A DNA stretch of 64,000 nucleotides from Yamagishiella unicocca. Lineage: Eukaryota; Chlorophyta; Chlorophyceae; Chlamydomonadales; Volvocaceae. Within the stretch, counting starts at the first letter, position 1, and each line of letters opens with the position of its first letter. The translations under genes were made by a program, and so were the position numbers. Shown here one piece after another: positions 22,776 through 34,835 of this stretch. The notes beneath the pieces are model-generated. The model did not search any database. It worked only from the letters and a program-made list of their open reading frames with translations, and was not told the origin of the DNA. The stretch lies in the NCBI GenBank assembly GCA_003116995.1, contig BDSL01000157.1, positions 1 through 64,000 on the forward strand. The letters run 5' to 3'.

Positions 22776-23961
22776 GACCGGTAGAATTGCGGGCGGTCGG
22801 TGCTATCGAGTGTTGTCTGTCCGCACAACCCCTGGAGTGCAGAGGCGGTGGAAGCGCTCCGAGCGTTAGTATCTGTGGCTTGGTTGTCGCTGTGATTACG
22901 TCTCGAATCAGTTCGGGCCGAGCTACCGAAGTCTGATTGGAAAATGTTTTAGCGAGAAATGCGCGGCGACTTCGATGGGACGACCGCTCTATCTCGTGTA
23001 TCCTAGGCCTCGCAACGGGCCAGTACCACGGTTCAGCGAAATGTATTGTTAGGATGATAGGAAAACTTTCTCAATCCACGTTTGCTGTGGTTCGTCCACA
23101 TTGTCAGGTGGGCCCGACCCGGGAGCGAGGGACTTGCCAAAAACATAGTAAAGTATCTACAAATGTGGTTAATTAGACGGTATGACCTTCACTTTCACGA
23201 TGGAACATGGGCGAGTTACACAAATGGTGCAAGTTGGGATAACATTCCTGCTGCTGGCTGTGGCGACGGTGGCTAGCTTTAAAGGTGCGAAATGGCTGAG
23301 CGCTTGTAGTCGTCTGAAACCCATAATGGGGCGGGAGGATGTATGGCGCCGGAGCTAGCCAAGCCCAACGCAGCATACGCTTGTTGTGATTTCAGCGCAG
23401 GAGTTACGGCGGCTCCTGCAGTAAGTCGAAATTCTGCCGCCCATCGGCTTGAAGGTAAGGCGCCTCTGCAAACTTGCATGGACCGTATACGGTACCGTTG
23501 ATATGCGATGCCGGGCAGAGTATGTATGACCTTGACCTGTATGTCATTGTATTGCTGTACCGTTTACATGGCTTCGAGGCTCGGGCTTGCGTCTGCTGAT
23601 TTGGAGTCTGCAAACCGGCCCCTCTATGGTTTGGTGTTCGTCGCTAATACAGCATACATGACCAACTTGACCCGCACCTCACCATATGGACATCAGCATG
23701 TGTTACTAACGTCGTATCTTCCGCCAGCGCAAGGGTTGTACATCACCTACCTGATTCGTGTGCATACACCCGTCTGACGCCTGTCATGTCGAGTTCAGCT
23801 TCAGCGGAGGGGACTGATTCGTTACCTCACTCCGAAGGCCGCCCCTAGGAGTTTTCCGGCACACTCTATATGCGAGCGCGCTCGCCTGTCCTTGGCCATC
23901 TACGCCATGAACGTCTTGCGTGGCGCCTCACGTTCAGGCCGGAACCCGATCCTGATTTCTA
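22776..23961. other. Intergenic, no gene recognised
   Basis: AT content is higher than in the gene block. Short frames on both strands lack domains. This would be continuous with 17.6-18.15 kb before the retrotransposon landed. Confidence 0.5.
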
Positions 23962-24772
23962 ATGCCTATGAAACCAACCGGCGTACTCTTATTTAATGAG
24001 TTGACAGGCTGGGCAGTGGAGGATGGTATTGGTCGCTTCCACGAGCTAGGCGGCGGAACGGACTTCGCGCCAGTTGACACAGACAGCGGGGAACCAATAA
24101 ACGCCGGCACACGTGTTGCCTTGGTGGGTTGGGACGGTTGATTTGGATTGTCGAGGCAGGCAGTTGCCCGATCCTGCCGTCCACCGCCACCGCCCGTGCC
24201 CAACACCAACACTCCCACCGCTGAGTCACAAGACACGTGTATATATGTAGCTGCTGCTGTCATCATTTGCATCATACGACAACGGGGTTGATATGGTGCT
24301 TTACGGCGGCCCTCGCAGGATGCCGTACTGCAATGTGACACGGCCAAGAGCCAGGCCGAGTGCGCTGCTTCAGCTACGCCCCCCATCCGGGTCGTGAGGG
24401 ACATGCAGGGCCGGGTGAGTGCGGCCGGACTGTTTGGAGTGCTGGAAACCAGAGGGGAAACATCAAGCGGAGAGGGCTATAAGCTGCAAGGCATGGGAGG
24501 ATGGCTGGGTGGCTAAAGCAAGGGAGCCCGTCGGCGAGGCTGCTGCGCTGGTCAGTCGCCATGTGTATTGATGTTCCGCACCCCAACTCCAACTCCAACC
24601 GTCAGGCGCAGCATCTCCCCCTACCGGTAGTTCCCCGACCGCCTCACCATAGGATATATCGACTGCAGATCCGGCTGGCTTGCTCGTCTCGGTTCCATGT
24701 ATCCGCGCTCTTCCCCCGCCTTCAGGCTCTGTTCCCCTGGTCGTACAAGACGCTCAGGCCGCCCACTCATAA
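23962..24772 (+). CDS. Hypothetical small protein, three exons (about 125 aa)
   Basis: Proposed exons are 23962-24123, 24319-24414 and 24653-24769 plus stop 24770-24772. All are phase 0 with canonical junctions (ttg|gtgggt, cag|gat, cgg|gtgagt, tag|gat). Exon 1 starts at ATG (MPMKPTGVLLFNELTG) and stays protein-like (GRFHELGGGTDF). Exon 2 reads DAVLQCDTAKSQAEC. Exon 3 is less certain: an overlapping frame (WKIIVMILDVPLCDIHADV) also looks coding and would require different splicing. No domain is recognised. It could instead form 5' exons of the large extracellular-protein gene starting about 360 bp downstream. Confidence 0.42.
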
Positions 24773-25133
24773 CGACTGGAAGATCATTGTGATGATTCTG
24801 GATGTCCCTCTGTGCGACATCCACGCCGATGTGACGGAGGACACGGCAAGTGGCAGATTGATCGGGCAGGGACCTGCTGGGCGGTGGCCTTCGTGGCTGG
24901 TGCGAGGAGGGCGCTCTGGCCCATCTTAAAGCGGGGGAGCGAGGAAACGTGTGGGGACGACACAGGAAAGACCCAACCCCTGGACATGGGACAGCAGGGT
25001 TCAGAAAGGCCCAACAGGGCACCCGCACCCGTCACTCTGAATGGCCGGTGTCATCGAGGATAAGAATGCTCACCTCGGTGGAGCTTTTGAGCTGCCATGG
25101 TGATCTGACGATGTTGCGCGCATCGGCTGTTGC

Positions 25134-28100
25134 ATGTGCGGCAGCGTCACTATCACAACGGCTGTCGCTGCCGCCAACACACGCGCTGGCGGTTGCGTGC
25201 AGGTGATCGAGCTGTTCCTGGGAACTGGTCGCGACGGCCTGGGCGGCCACGCCCTGCCATTTGGGCAGTGCTCAAACAACAACATCACCTTCAACAAGGA
25301 CGCCTTCAAGGCCTTCACGGTGGGACAGTGTGGGCCTGCGTGCGTGGGGAAATCATTAGTACGGGAGGAGTGTGTACCCATTAGTATGGGTGGTTGCATG
25401 CCGGAGGGGTTGTTTTGACCATCTGAAGCCTGAGGACTTGCTGCTGCTGCTGCTGATCCATGGCCTGGCCCTCCGGGGGTCAACCAACCGCAGGTCGCCG
25501 CCGCCGCAGCTGCCCGAGCGCAGCCGGCTGGCTGGTCCGTACAACTGGGCGACCAACCGGCCCATCTACGCGTCCTCCACCCACTCTGTCACGTGGGTTG
25601 GGCGGTGGAGTGGGTCACGGGCGGGAAGGATGGGAGACAGCGGGTAACACATACACGGGTGAGGGACGCAGGGAGGACGTAAAGACAAACCGCCGCGGAT
25701 TCGGGTTGCTGACACAGGGTTCTCCTCGCGATCCAGTTCCTCTCCGCACGCACGACCCACACCGGCCTTGGAGATACCCCCATCTGGAAGGAGGGTGGGG
25801 TTTGGCAGCGGGTTCGGGAATGACGTTTGATGACACGGGCCCAAGCTCGGGGTCCGAGTGGGAGCCGATTACCCTAGCCCGTTCGTTGTCAGTCGCCCAC
25901 ACGTTGTAACTGCAGACACCGTTCCGAGGCGCAACCTGTCGGCGTCACTGACTCTGCCTTGCTAACGACTGGGACGTTTGCGCGCCTCCTATACCAATGA
26001 AACTACCGCCTACCTTCCAACTGTCTGCCGTCTGACAGGTTCCGCGCCGCCTACGCCAATGACGGCGACACCGACAACTACTGGCCGCCTCGCATCTTCC
26101 ACAGCGCCGGCGGTGGTGAAGAGCCCCCTGGCTGTCGGTGGACCTGGGACGCGATGTTCGGGTCGTCTGGGCGGTCATCTGGAACCGGGCGGACTGCTGC
26201 CAGGGGCGGCTCTCGAACGCGGAGGTCAGGGTGGGCAGCACCGCCGTCACGTCGAAGACCCAGGGGTCGGCCCTGGTAAAAAACGCGCTGTGCTGGAAGC
26301 AGACAGCGGGGGTGGGCGACATGGCGTATATCGACTGCACGACGCCGTTGGTGGGGCGTTGGGTAACCCTGCAGGTGCGTGCGACATGTGTGCGCTGCTC
26401 GGGAGGTGAATGGCAAAAGGAGGGAGGGGGCGATTCCGGGTTGCCATTGTATGTGGAGTGGAAGTAATGGGGGGCCGTCAAGGGACGGACTACGACCTCA
26501 CTGCAGCAGCTCAGTGGCAGCTCAGTGCCTCGAATCAGCATCTAAGGGTCTGACTTGCCAATTGTATTTGGAACATGCACTGGGCTGTCGGTAGACGGCT
26601 CCCGAAACCCACTCGTCCACTCCAGCATACAACCTCAAACGCGCACAAGAAACGACTCGTCAGATCGGTTCTGTTTCTCCTCCGGGGCTATTGCGCCCTA
26701 CACTGCATGTGCGCCTGTAAATGGTTCTGTGAGCGCCGGGGACTCCTGTACGGCCGACATGATTGCTTACACATTGCCGCGACGACGCACTAAATTGCCC
26801 GCAGCACCAATACGACTTGCTCTCCAGGGCCGTACAATCGTTTTAGGGCCCGTTCTCTAGGCCGGGCTTTTTCTACGCTCCCAAGGAGCCCGAACGCCTG
26901 CTTGTTCCCTGCGTCTCCTGTGTCGTGCCCACGGGTTTCATCTGTACCCCACTACGGGCTTCCAACTCGCCGTCCCATCACATGCAGAACTTGCCGCCGA
27001 CCACCAGTTCCGACGACGACGCCGTCCTTCACGTGAGTGCGAGGAGGCGGGGGGGGGGGAGCGGGCAGGGGGTCAGGGGCAGGCGGGGCCGGAACAGGGG
27101 GCCGGGGCAGGTGGGGGCGGGGCAGGGGGGCAGGGGTGGGGGGGCAGGGGTGGGGGGCAGGGGGGAGGCGGGGCAGGAGGCGGGGCACAGGGGAGTTGGG
27201 CAGGGGGAGGGGGGAGGAAAACCCGTGGATCGGCACTGACGAGGAAACCGAAAAGCGCCGTCATGGGCCCCGCTGACACTTCGCCGTACACCTTACTGTT
27301 GACGCCATCAGATCCTGGAGCTCCAGGTGTACGGCGAGGCAAATCTGGCAGTCGGCCGACCCGTCGTCTCCTCGTCGGTGGCTTCCTCGGACGCTTACGC
27401 CGCCTTCTGCTACCAGGTGCCGTACACTAGGGTGTCGCGATGCCAGGGTACCGCACCTCGGACTATGGCGCGCCACCGTTCCGTTCGGCTGTCGTACCCT
27501 GACTGAGTGTCGGTGGCGGTCACTGGGGGCATACAGCATGGCAACGCCCAGCTGGCCCGGTGGCGCACTTGTCGGTTGCCCGCATTGGCCGTCATCCCGT
27601 GGCCCCCCCTAGCTCTGACATGATGCAACCAGCAAACCTGCCATCGGGCCTCCTTGCTGATAACCCCTCGCTCCTCCCCGCCTAAACAGGGAAGCTGTCA
27701 CCCCTCCCGTGCGGTGGACGGCGACACCTCCAACGCCTACCGCCTCTTCGTGTCGGAGGAGGGCGACTCGCGTCCCTGGCTGTCGATTGACCTGGGGGTG
27801 CGCAGCCGGGTGTCCCGGGTGGTGTTGGTGAACTGCAAGGACTGCTGCGGCAACCGGCTGGTCAGGGCGGAGGTCAGGATCGGGGACACGGGTGAGGGGG
27901 GGCGGGGAGTGGAGCGGGAACAAGCGAAGGAGCAAATGGGTGTGCAAAGGGGGCTGAGGGAGGTGGACTGGGGTGGAGGCTGAGGGAGGTGGACAGGGTT
28001 GGGGGCTGAGGGAGGTGGCGGATGGCGCCTGTTATGCTGTTCCTGATGACGGGTCCCTACGGCGCCTTCGCCGATCTACCTGCAGTCCGTGCTGGCGCCG

Positions 28101-31100
28101 CCCACCGTATCTTCCCATCCTCCCCGCCTCCCGCCCCAACCGCGGACACCGCCCTGCCCACCGGCCTCCGCACCTCCCTCCCCGCACACAGATCCCAACG
28201 GCGCCACCTTGGCCGCCAACGGCCTGTGCTACCGGCAGCGCGCTGCTGCGGGCACCACCGGGGGCTCCCTGACCGCCACCTGCAGCCAGCCACTAGCGGG
28301 CCGCTGGCTGACAGTGCAGAACTTCCCCAAGAGTGGCACGGCGCCAGCAGACACTGTCTTGCAGGTGAAGTTTGTAAGGTTTTGAGCGCGGGGGCCGGGT
28401 GTGGGGTTGGGGGTGGCGACGAAACCCGTGTCAATGCCAGATGGGTGGGCAGGATCGCCTGTGGGCTCCAAACCGCCTCCCGGGCTGAGGGGTCTCTGGC
28501 AGCAGCACTCCCGTCTCCCAGTGCTGCCGGGGCCTACCTGCCGTATTGGCCAAATGCCGTACTCGCTTACTGCTGTACTGCAGTCTGAGGCTCGAACCGA
28601 CCTCTAAACCTTTTCGATCGCCGCCTCCCTCGCGTACCGCACGCCAGCTCGTGGAGGTGCAGGTGTGGGGCATGCCGTACACAACTGAGTCCGCTCGCTG
28701 CGCTGCCCAGCCTGGCCTGTGCGGCGACGGCGCCAACATGTGCGAGGACCAGCCCAACGGCTGCGGCTACAAGTACGTACGTGCGGTTGTGGCTCACCCT
28801 AAGGTCCCGCTGAGCTGTCCTGTCCTCGTGGTGGTGGTGGTGGCCAACCACCCAACCACACCTAGCTACCTCCACGACATCAAACGCAGGCGAATCCGCG
28901 CCGGAATCTCCCTAAACCCCTTCCCTCGCCTCCTGGTGTCTCCCCACACCCCTCAGGTGCACCTGTGCTGCGGGATACACCAACCTGCTGGGTGCCACGG
29001 GAGAGACATGCCAGCGTGAGTGCAGGGGGGGTTGGTATCGCCGCACCTGACACCTGACGCACCGCACACGGACAGTGGACGGCTGTGCCGCATTCCTAGT
29101 CCCATCTGCAAACCCCCACCCCCACGCTCGCTGTCGTTGAACCCCTCCTGTACGACAGCCAGCTTCGCGTACGTGAGCTGCTTCCGCGACAGCACCAAGA
29201 CCAAACCGCCGCCCAGCGTCCTGCTCGCCAGCGACACCGCGGGCATGACGGCCGACCGTTGCAGCCAACTGACTCGAGCCGCTGGTGGGTGTATGTGTGC
29301 GCTGCGCTGCGCCCAGCCCGGGTTGGGGGTTGGCGGGCAGCACTACTGCCACTGTCTGTCGTGCCTGCTGTCTGCGGGGGGCTGGGGTGCACTGCCAGCT
29401 CTCGCTTGCTATGACCCCTTGTCACCCACCTCGTTTCCATAATGACTGGTTGGCATCACCATCAAACCCTTGTCTGCTGCCTCCGCGGTCCCACTGCACT
29501 CCCCGCCAATCTCGAGTTCTCGACCCTACGCATCCTCACCCCCAGGCCTGGTGTACTTCGGCATTCGTAACGGGGTGGGCTGCCTGGTTGGTAACGACCT
29601 CAGCCGCGCCGTGTCGCTGGGGGCTGCGGCCGCTTGCGGACCCGGCCTGCCGACTGGCACACTGGCCTTTGCGCTTTACATGAACTATGTGTGCGGTAAG
29701 CGGTGGGTGGGGAGGGGGTGGCGAGAAGACCGTTACCGCAGGGACGAGGCACTTTATCCATCCCCTCGCTCCCCCTTTGCATGCATGCGTACCCTCCCTG
29801 CCCCCTTTCCCTCCCCGTACCTGCTCCTTTCCCCCCGACGGCCGCCCCCCCCCGTCCTCAGCTGCACCCGCCCGCCCCACTCCCCATATCCCACAGGCGG
29901 CGGCTACGTGGGTTGCTTCGCCCAGGGCCCGGATCCGTACGGCGCCGCGCTGCCGTTCCGCCTGCCCAACGGCGACTCGTCCGTCGTGGCCTGCCGCAAC
30001 GAGGCCGCCGCCAAGGGCTACCGCTACTACGGACTGCAGCGGGGCGGGCAGTGCTCCGCGGGCAACCGCCTGGCGGCAGTGGCGCTGTCCGGTGTCAGCT
30101 CGCTGTGCAGCATGCCCTGCACGGGAGCCAACGGCTTCACGTGCGGCAACTACATGACGTACAGCGTGTACCGCGTGGACGTCTGCCCCAGTGAGTTGTT
30201 AGTTGGCTTGGCGGTTGGTTGCGATGGGGTTTAGGACCGTCGGGGGTCCATCCGGCACGCTGCCACCATACCCGCCAACACAGCCGCCAACACACCTGCC
30301 AACACAGCCCGCCCTCGGCTTCTCATCACCCTCCCGTGGCTTGACCCCTCCCCATCCTCTTCCTCACCCCCAGCTGCGACCCACAAGTGCCGCGCCAACC
30401 CCACCATTTGCGGCGCCGCCTATGGCTCCCCCATCTGCTCCGCGACCCTCACGGCCGCGTCTTCCTGGTGCCAGCCTGCAGTGCTGGGGGCTCCCCCCAC
30501 CTCGCTGGACGCACTAAGCGCTTCCCTCCCTCAGCTGAGCACCACCCGGGGCCTGCTGCTGAAGCTGGCAGCACTGGGCCTGCAAGTGCCGGCAATCACT
30601 ACCACCGCCTCCTACACGGTGCTGCTGCCCACCAATGAGGTGGGTGCGTAGCCCTGCGCGGAGTGAGGGGCCGAGTGTCTTGGGGGGGGAGAGCGCACCC
30701 GGGGGGGGAGGGATGTGCTGGGGGCGTTGCAAGGAAAACCCGTTAACAAGAGAAAACCCGTTCAGATGTTTGGAGATGCATGCTGGAAAACTTTGGTGAG
30801 GAAACTGAAGTCGGAGGCCGTATGTCGGCCTTCGGCGGCTGAGCCTAATTCGCGGCGACTCTGGGATAGCGGCAAGGGGTGTCAGGACAGACGGGATATA
30901 GTTAAGCGGAAGAACAGGGGTCAAAAAACGAAGGGTCCGGGGCGGCGGGGTGAAAGAGAGGGAGTTGACAGGCGTCCGGCCGGATATGGTCAGCAGGGTA
31001 TGGCGGGAAGTAGGACAGCCGGGCGCGCGGATGCGTTAACGGGGCAGGAATGGGGACCTAGTAGACCTAAGACTGTGGGATTGTTGCCGGAAACGTGCGT

Positions 31101-33059
31101 GCAGGGGGGTAGCAGTGTGCGGTCCGTGGGAGACGGATCCCCACGACACTGCTGAACCGCGCTCGGCACCACCGCAGTGTGGCATCGAGCGGGTGGTTTA
31201 CGGCGCAAGCAAGTGATGGGCGGGGGGCGGGCACGGCTTCCATAGTGCTGCGTAGTGTGGGTGGGGTAGCGGGTGGGGTGGTAGTGATGCGTGTGTGCGT
31301 CGCGCGGGTAGGCGGGTGAGTGCATGGCGACGTGGGGGGCACGGTGTCGTTACAAGGGTGCATGGCTACCCCCGGGCGACGGTATGCGCAGGAGGGGCGA
31401 CCCCGCTACAGGACGGCGGGCTCACAGGTGCCGGCGCGTGTCTTCGAACAGGTTGCGGTGCTCCGTACGACGCGCGTGATGGTAGGGGAACGGGAAGGCC
31501 GCCAGGAGGTCGTGGAGTCGCGTGACGAGGCGGGGGCGTGGAGTTCGTAAATGACGAGGGCGATTTCGAAACAAAAGTTGCGAGGGTCTGTGATAACCCG
31601 ACGTAGGCGTTGAAATGGGCTGGTGAAGATGTTGCGTTTGCAGCACCCGTTCACTTCGGTTCACTTCGGTGAAGCTGACGAACCGTGTGAGGCGGACGGG
31701 GGCGAAGGCAGGCTGGGCACATTTGTCGTAGAGGCGTGTGCGGAGGCGGCAGGCGTCCCCGAGGGGGACGGGAAGAAGGAGAAGGTCAAGGAATGGCATC
31801 TCGCTGTGGAGGAAGTGGGGGTGGAGTTGTGGCTCGACGCGCAGGGCGGGCGGGTAGATGCCTTGGAGGCCCAGGTGGGTGTCGGTGTTGTACAGGAGGG
31901 CGGCCAGGTTGGGGTTTGGGAGGGATAGCAGGTCGTCGAGGAAACGGACGGAGAACTGGCATTCATCGAGGGCGGTACGAGCGGCTGGGGTGAGGTCCGG
32001 CCGGAGGCTTTGGTAGACGGTTTTGAGGACGTGCCGGAGAAATTGGTATTCGAACCACGCCAGGAGGAGATTGGCGAGGGAGAGAGCGGCGGGTTGAGGG
32101 GCTCGGTTCGTGCACCCGCCTACGACCCTCCGACCCGCCTACCTCTTGGACCGCCCCCCCCCCCCTCAGGCCTGGTCCGCCTACCTCGACCGCCGCGCCG
32201 CCACCCTGGACGACCTCACCGTCACATACGACGCCGCGGTCGTGCTAGCGAACATGTTCATGGGCCTTACGGTGCTGGCGCGCGTGCCCACCAGCAGCGT
32301 GGTGGCCTCGCCGGGGCTCACGATGCAGTCGGCAGCGGGCACAGCGCTTAACATGGAGTGGGCGAGGTGAGAAGGGGGAGGGGGAGATACCGCAGGTGGG
32401 ATAGGTAGGCAGGGTGGGTGGAATACCCCTATTCGGGCTGGTCTGAGTATTAGCATATGTGTCCACTTGCCGCCCTTTGTTGCCCTGAGTATCGAACGGA
32501 CCCTCCCTTCCCGCCATGCCCACACCTCCTGACATCCTTCTCGCATCCACCCACCCATCCACCATGGCCGTCAGGAGTTGCTGTTTCCGTTTCCGTTTGC
32601 CTCTGCACCTATGCCTGCCTCCCCCTTCCCGCCCCCCCCCCTCCCTCGTTGCACCAGCGGCGTGGTGGTTGTTACTTTGTGGGACACCGGCAGGACGGCC
32701 ACCGTGCTGTGGGCCGACCTGGCAGTGGGCGGGGTGAGGGGGTGAACGGGTCGGGGGGGCATCCAGGGCGCTGGTATCCCACCATTGGACCATATGGATG
32801 TGCAGGGGGTTTAGCTTCGGCCAGGTTCACGTGGCCAGGTGTTCCAGTGTGAGGGCTGCTGCGAGGTAGGGCGGGTTATGGGTAGTGAAGGGTCGCACCT
32901 CGGACCTTTGGCCCTTGGCCTCCGCCCCCCCTGTCGCGTAGCAGCTACAGACTTACCATGTACGGCTCCCATCAGCAGTAAATCCCCATCCCTTACCCCC
33001 CGCACCCGGCCAAACCCCAGAACGTGGTGCACGTCATCGACTCCCTGCTCGCCAACTAA
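25134..33059 (+). CDS. Secreted multidomain protein: FTP-FTP-EGF-WSC-WSC-FAS1
   Basis: Sixteen exons join in consistent phase: 25134?-25327, 25494-25592, 26039-26374, 26988-27032, 27312-27416, 27690-27891, 28192-28364, 28648-28772, 28957-29015, 29159-29284, 29546-29695, 29897-30190, 30374-30639, 32170-32366, 32658-32733, 33021-33059, about 828 residues. Residues ~82-234 and 236-393 are fucolectin-like FTP domains (F5/8-C fold) with NWATNRPIYASS / NLAVGRPVVSSS starts, AVDGD-type loops and WLSVDLG / WLSIDLG. Next come an EGF-like domain (~398-446), two WSC domains (~449-540 and 541-636, YVSCF / YVGCF) and a FAS1 domain (~690-828, YTVLLPTNEAW, VVHVIDSLL). Lectin, WSC and FAS1 modules suggest carbohydrate binding and adhesion in the cell wall or matrix. 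The start is uncertain and no clear signal peptide was found; an upstream exon may be missing. Exon 3 lacks one base in a C run near 26125. The 1,530-bp intron 13 holds a repeat copy and a reverse-transcriptase fragment. No TGTAA was found nearby. Confidence 0.82.
27045..27230. repeat. G-rich (ggggcagg)n tract and short dispersed-repeat fragment in an intron
   Basis: A run of ggggcagg, gggggcagggg and similar blocks begins just after the donor at 27033. It ends in aggaaaacccgtgga at about 27213, the same motif that opens the dispersed repeat family found elsewhere in this window. Confidence 0.75.
30730..31120 (+). repeat. Dispersed repeat family, copy 1 (in intron)
   Basis: After a G-rich tract the sequence reads aaggaaaacccgtt, then agatgcatgctggaaaactt (approximate wording gatgcatgctgg), and ggccgtatgtcggccttcgg. 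These blocks recur in the same order near 35.7 and 51.0 kb. The copy is shorter between its halves than copy 2. It lies in intron 13 of the extracellular-protein gene. Confidence 0.75.
31406..32100 (-). pseudogene. Reverse-transcriptase fragment, antisense in intron 13
   Basis: Reading the minus strand from 32100 down, one frame gives LSLANLLLAWFEYQFLR, then RFLDDLLSLPNPNLAALLYN around 31,920 (paired Asp codons at 31932-31937), and later MPFLDLLLLPV and TRLYDKCAQ to about 31655. The order AN...E...F, then xxDD, then FLDL, then LYDK is that of retroelement reverse transcriptases of the type seen in Penelope-like and related algal elements. A frame change follows and further related text (RRVITDPRNFCFEIALVIYEL minus its last residue) extends to about 31,540. 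Both ends are missing, so it is a dead fragment. The retroelement class is uncertain. Confidence 0.65.
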
Positions 33060-34830
33060 GGACCTCGCGGCCGCACCACTTCGTGTGGCGGCAGGGGCTG
33101 CGGCGTGGCACGACAGCCGAGGCCATTACAGCCACCGATCCCTAGCTAAATAGCGTTCGCTCCAAGGCTTTGGACCGGAGGTCCAGCGGTTAGCAGTGTT
33201 CATTGAGCTCCGGTGGTATCCGTCCGCAGATGCCTTCCAGTGGAGAGAAGAGCTGTACCCCGAGTACGTATTGCCATCATCACGGTACATAACCACTTGC
33301 CGGGGGGCTGACAGAGCGCCCCAGCCCTAATGCGAGTTGTGTACTGCTGCGCTGCATGCGCCATGAGTTCACGGACCTTCATCCCGTCGTTCGTTTTCTC
33401 TCCCATCACGTGCGTTCCGGTTGCCAGTACGAACAAATAAACTCGGTTGCGTTGATAAACATCGGCCCTGTGGCTTCGTTTACCAATGTTGTACGCGTAC
33501 GGCAACCGGACTTCCGCTCGCCTCTGGATTAATAATCCTATGTATACTGCACTGGTTCAGCGCTGGTTCGCCAGATGCTTGCGGAACGAGTCGGCACTGA
33601 AGGCGTCCATGCGGGGCGCCGGCCAGCAGCAGCGGCGCCCAGGCAGGCCGCTGCGGGCCGCTGCCAGCAGCCGTGGGAGCACCGTCACAGGGCCGCTCCA
33701 CGGTTGAATAGTTGGTGACACATCCCTGACCAACAGTGGATTTATGCAACAGGGGTAAGGGCACTGCTGTCAGTCCCTTTAGTGTCGGTGAGTGCCTCAA
33801 CTCGCGATCTGCTTCATCCGCCCGTATATACCTTCTGATCTAGTGGTTGGTTAATTGGTCGTTGATTGTTGCTGTTGTTGCTGTTGTTGTGTGTGAGCGC
33901 AGCGCTGCAATAACCCTTTTAGCGGCGCCAAAAACTGAGCCGACCGCGCGCCAGGCTGCGTGGTAGCTGCGCCGCCGCGCTCTTCCTGGTGCATAGCAGG
34001 TAGAGCCCAGTCGTGCCAGGTGGTTTCTCGTTAGGACTCCCTTAAACTGTACGCATTGCACCGCGCAGCCATACTGCTGCGGCGTCGGCGGCAGCCTGTT
34101 GAGCTGCACGTTCTAATATGCGTCATACGGAGGGCGCCCTAAACTGGAGGGCGGTCGGGATGATCGGAAACCCCCGCCTCGCATTCCCACAGGCGTGCAA
34201 GTACTGCTGGCGGGTTTGTTATATTTATGTTGTACTATCTTTATGTTGGCTCGATGTTCTCTGAAAAGAATGCGTTCATACGTGCAGAAGGGATTGGCTA
34301 CCCTGAGTGTCGTCAACAGCCCGTGATAACCTGGGTATCTTTTGTCCGCGCTTCTCCTCTTACCGCTCCGCCGCTGCGACGTGGCTCGAGGCCCTAAGCC
34401 GCACTGCAAAGCTGCGGCGGCTGCCGCCGGTGGGCGGGCATTGCTGGAAGCGTCTTTATGTACAGGATGTATGGTTTCAATGCAGCTGTACGTGTTAGAG
34501 CTGCGATTGCGAATTGTGTCGGGAAACATGAGCTTGTGTGGTCACACCTCGCGCTGAAACCAACTGCGTGGATGGAGTTGATTGTAGGAAACATGTGCAG
34601 GGCAGCGACCACCTAGTGCTATGTGATGAGCGATCCGTTGCACAGTCGTGGGTGGGGGATTGTAGAGGTTGCGGGAAGTAGCGGCACAGCGAGCAGGCCC
34701 TCTACGTAGTAGCGGAGGCACATGAACGTGCCGAACGTGTTTGAATACAGAATTGTGTTGCCTGAGCTGGATCCTTTATTCTCATGTCGCGTCGTGCGCT
34801 GTTCTTCCGTGAGACGTGACGTGGATTAAG
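33060..34830. other. Intergenic, no gene recognised
   Basis: Only short frames without recognisable domains are present. A plus-strand frame at 33486-33707 (ALVQRWFARCLRNESALKAS) is mildly protein-like but isolated. A (gttgttgct)n stretch lies at 33860-33895. Confidence 0.5.
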
Positions 34831-34835
34831 TGAAG

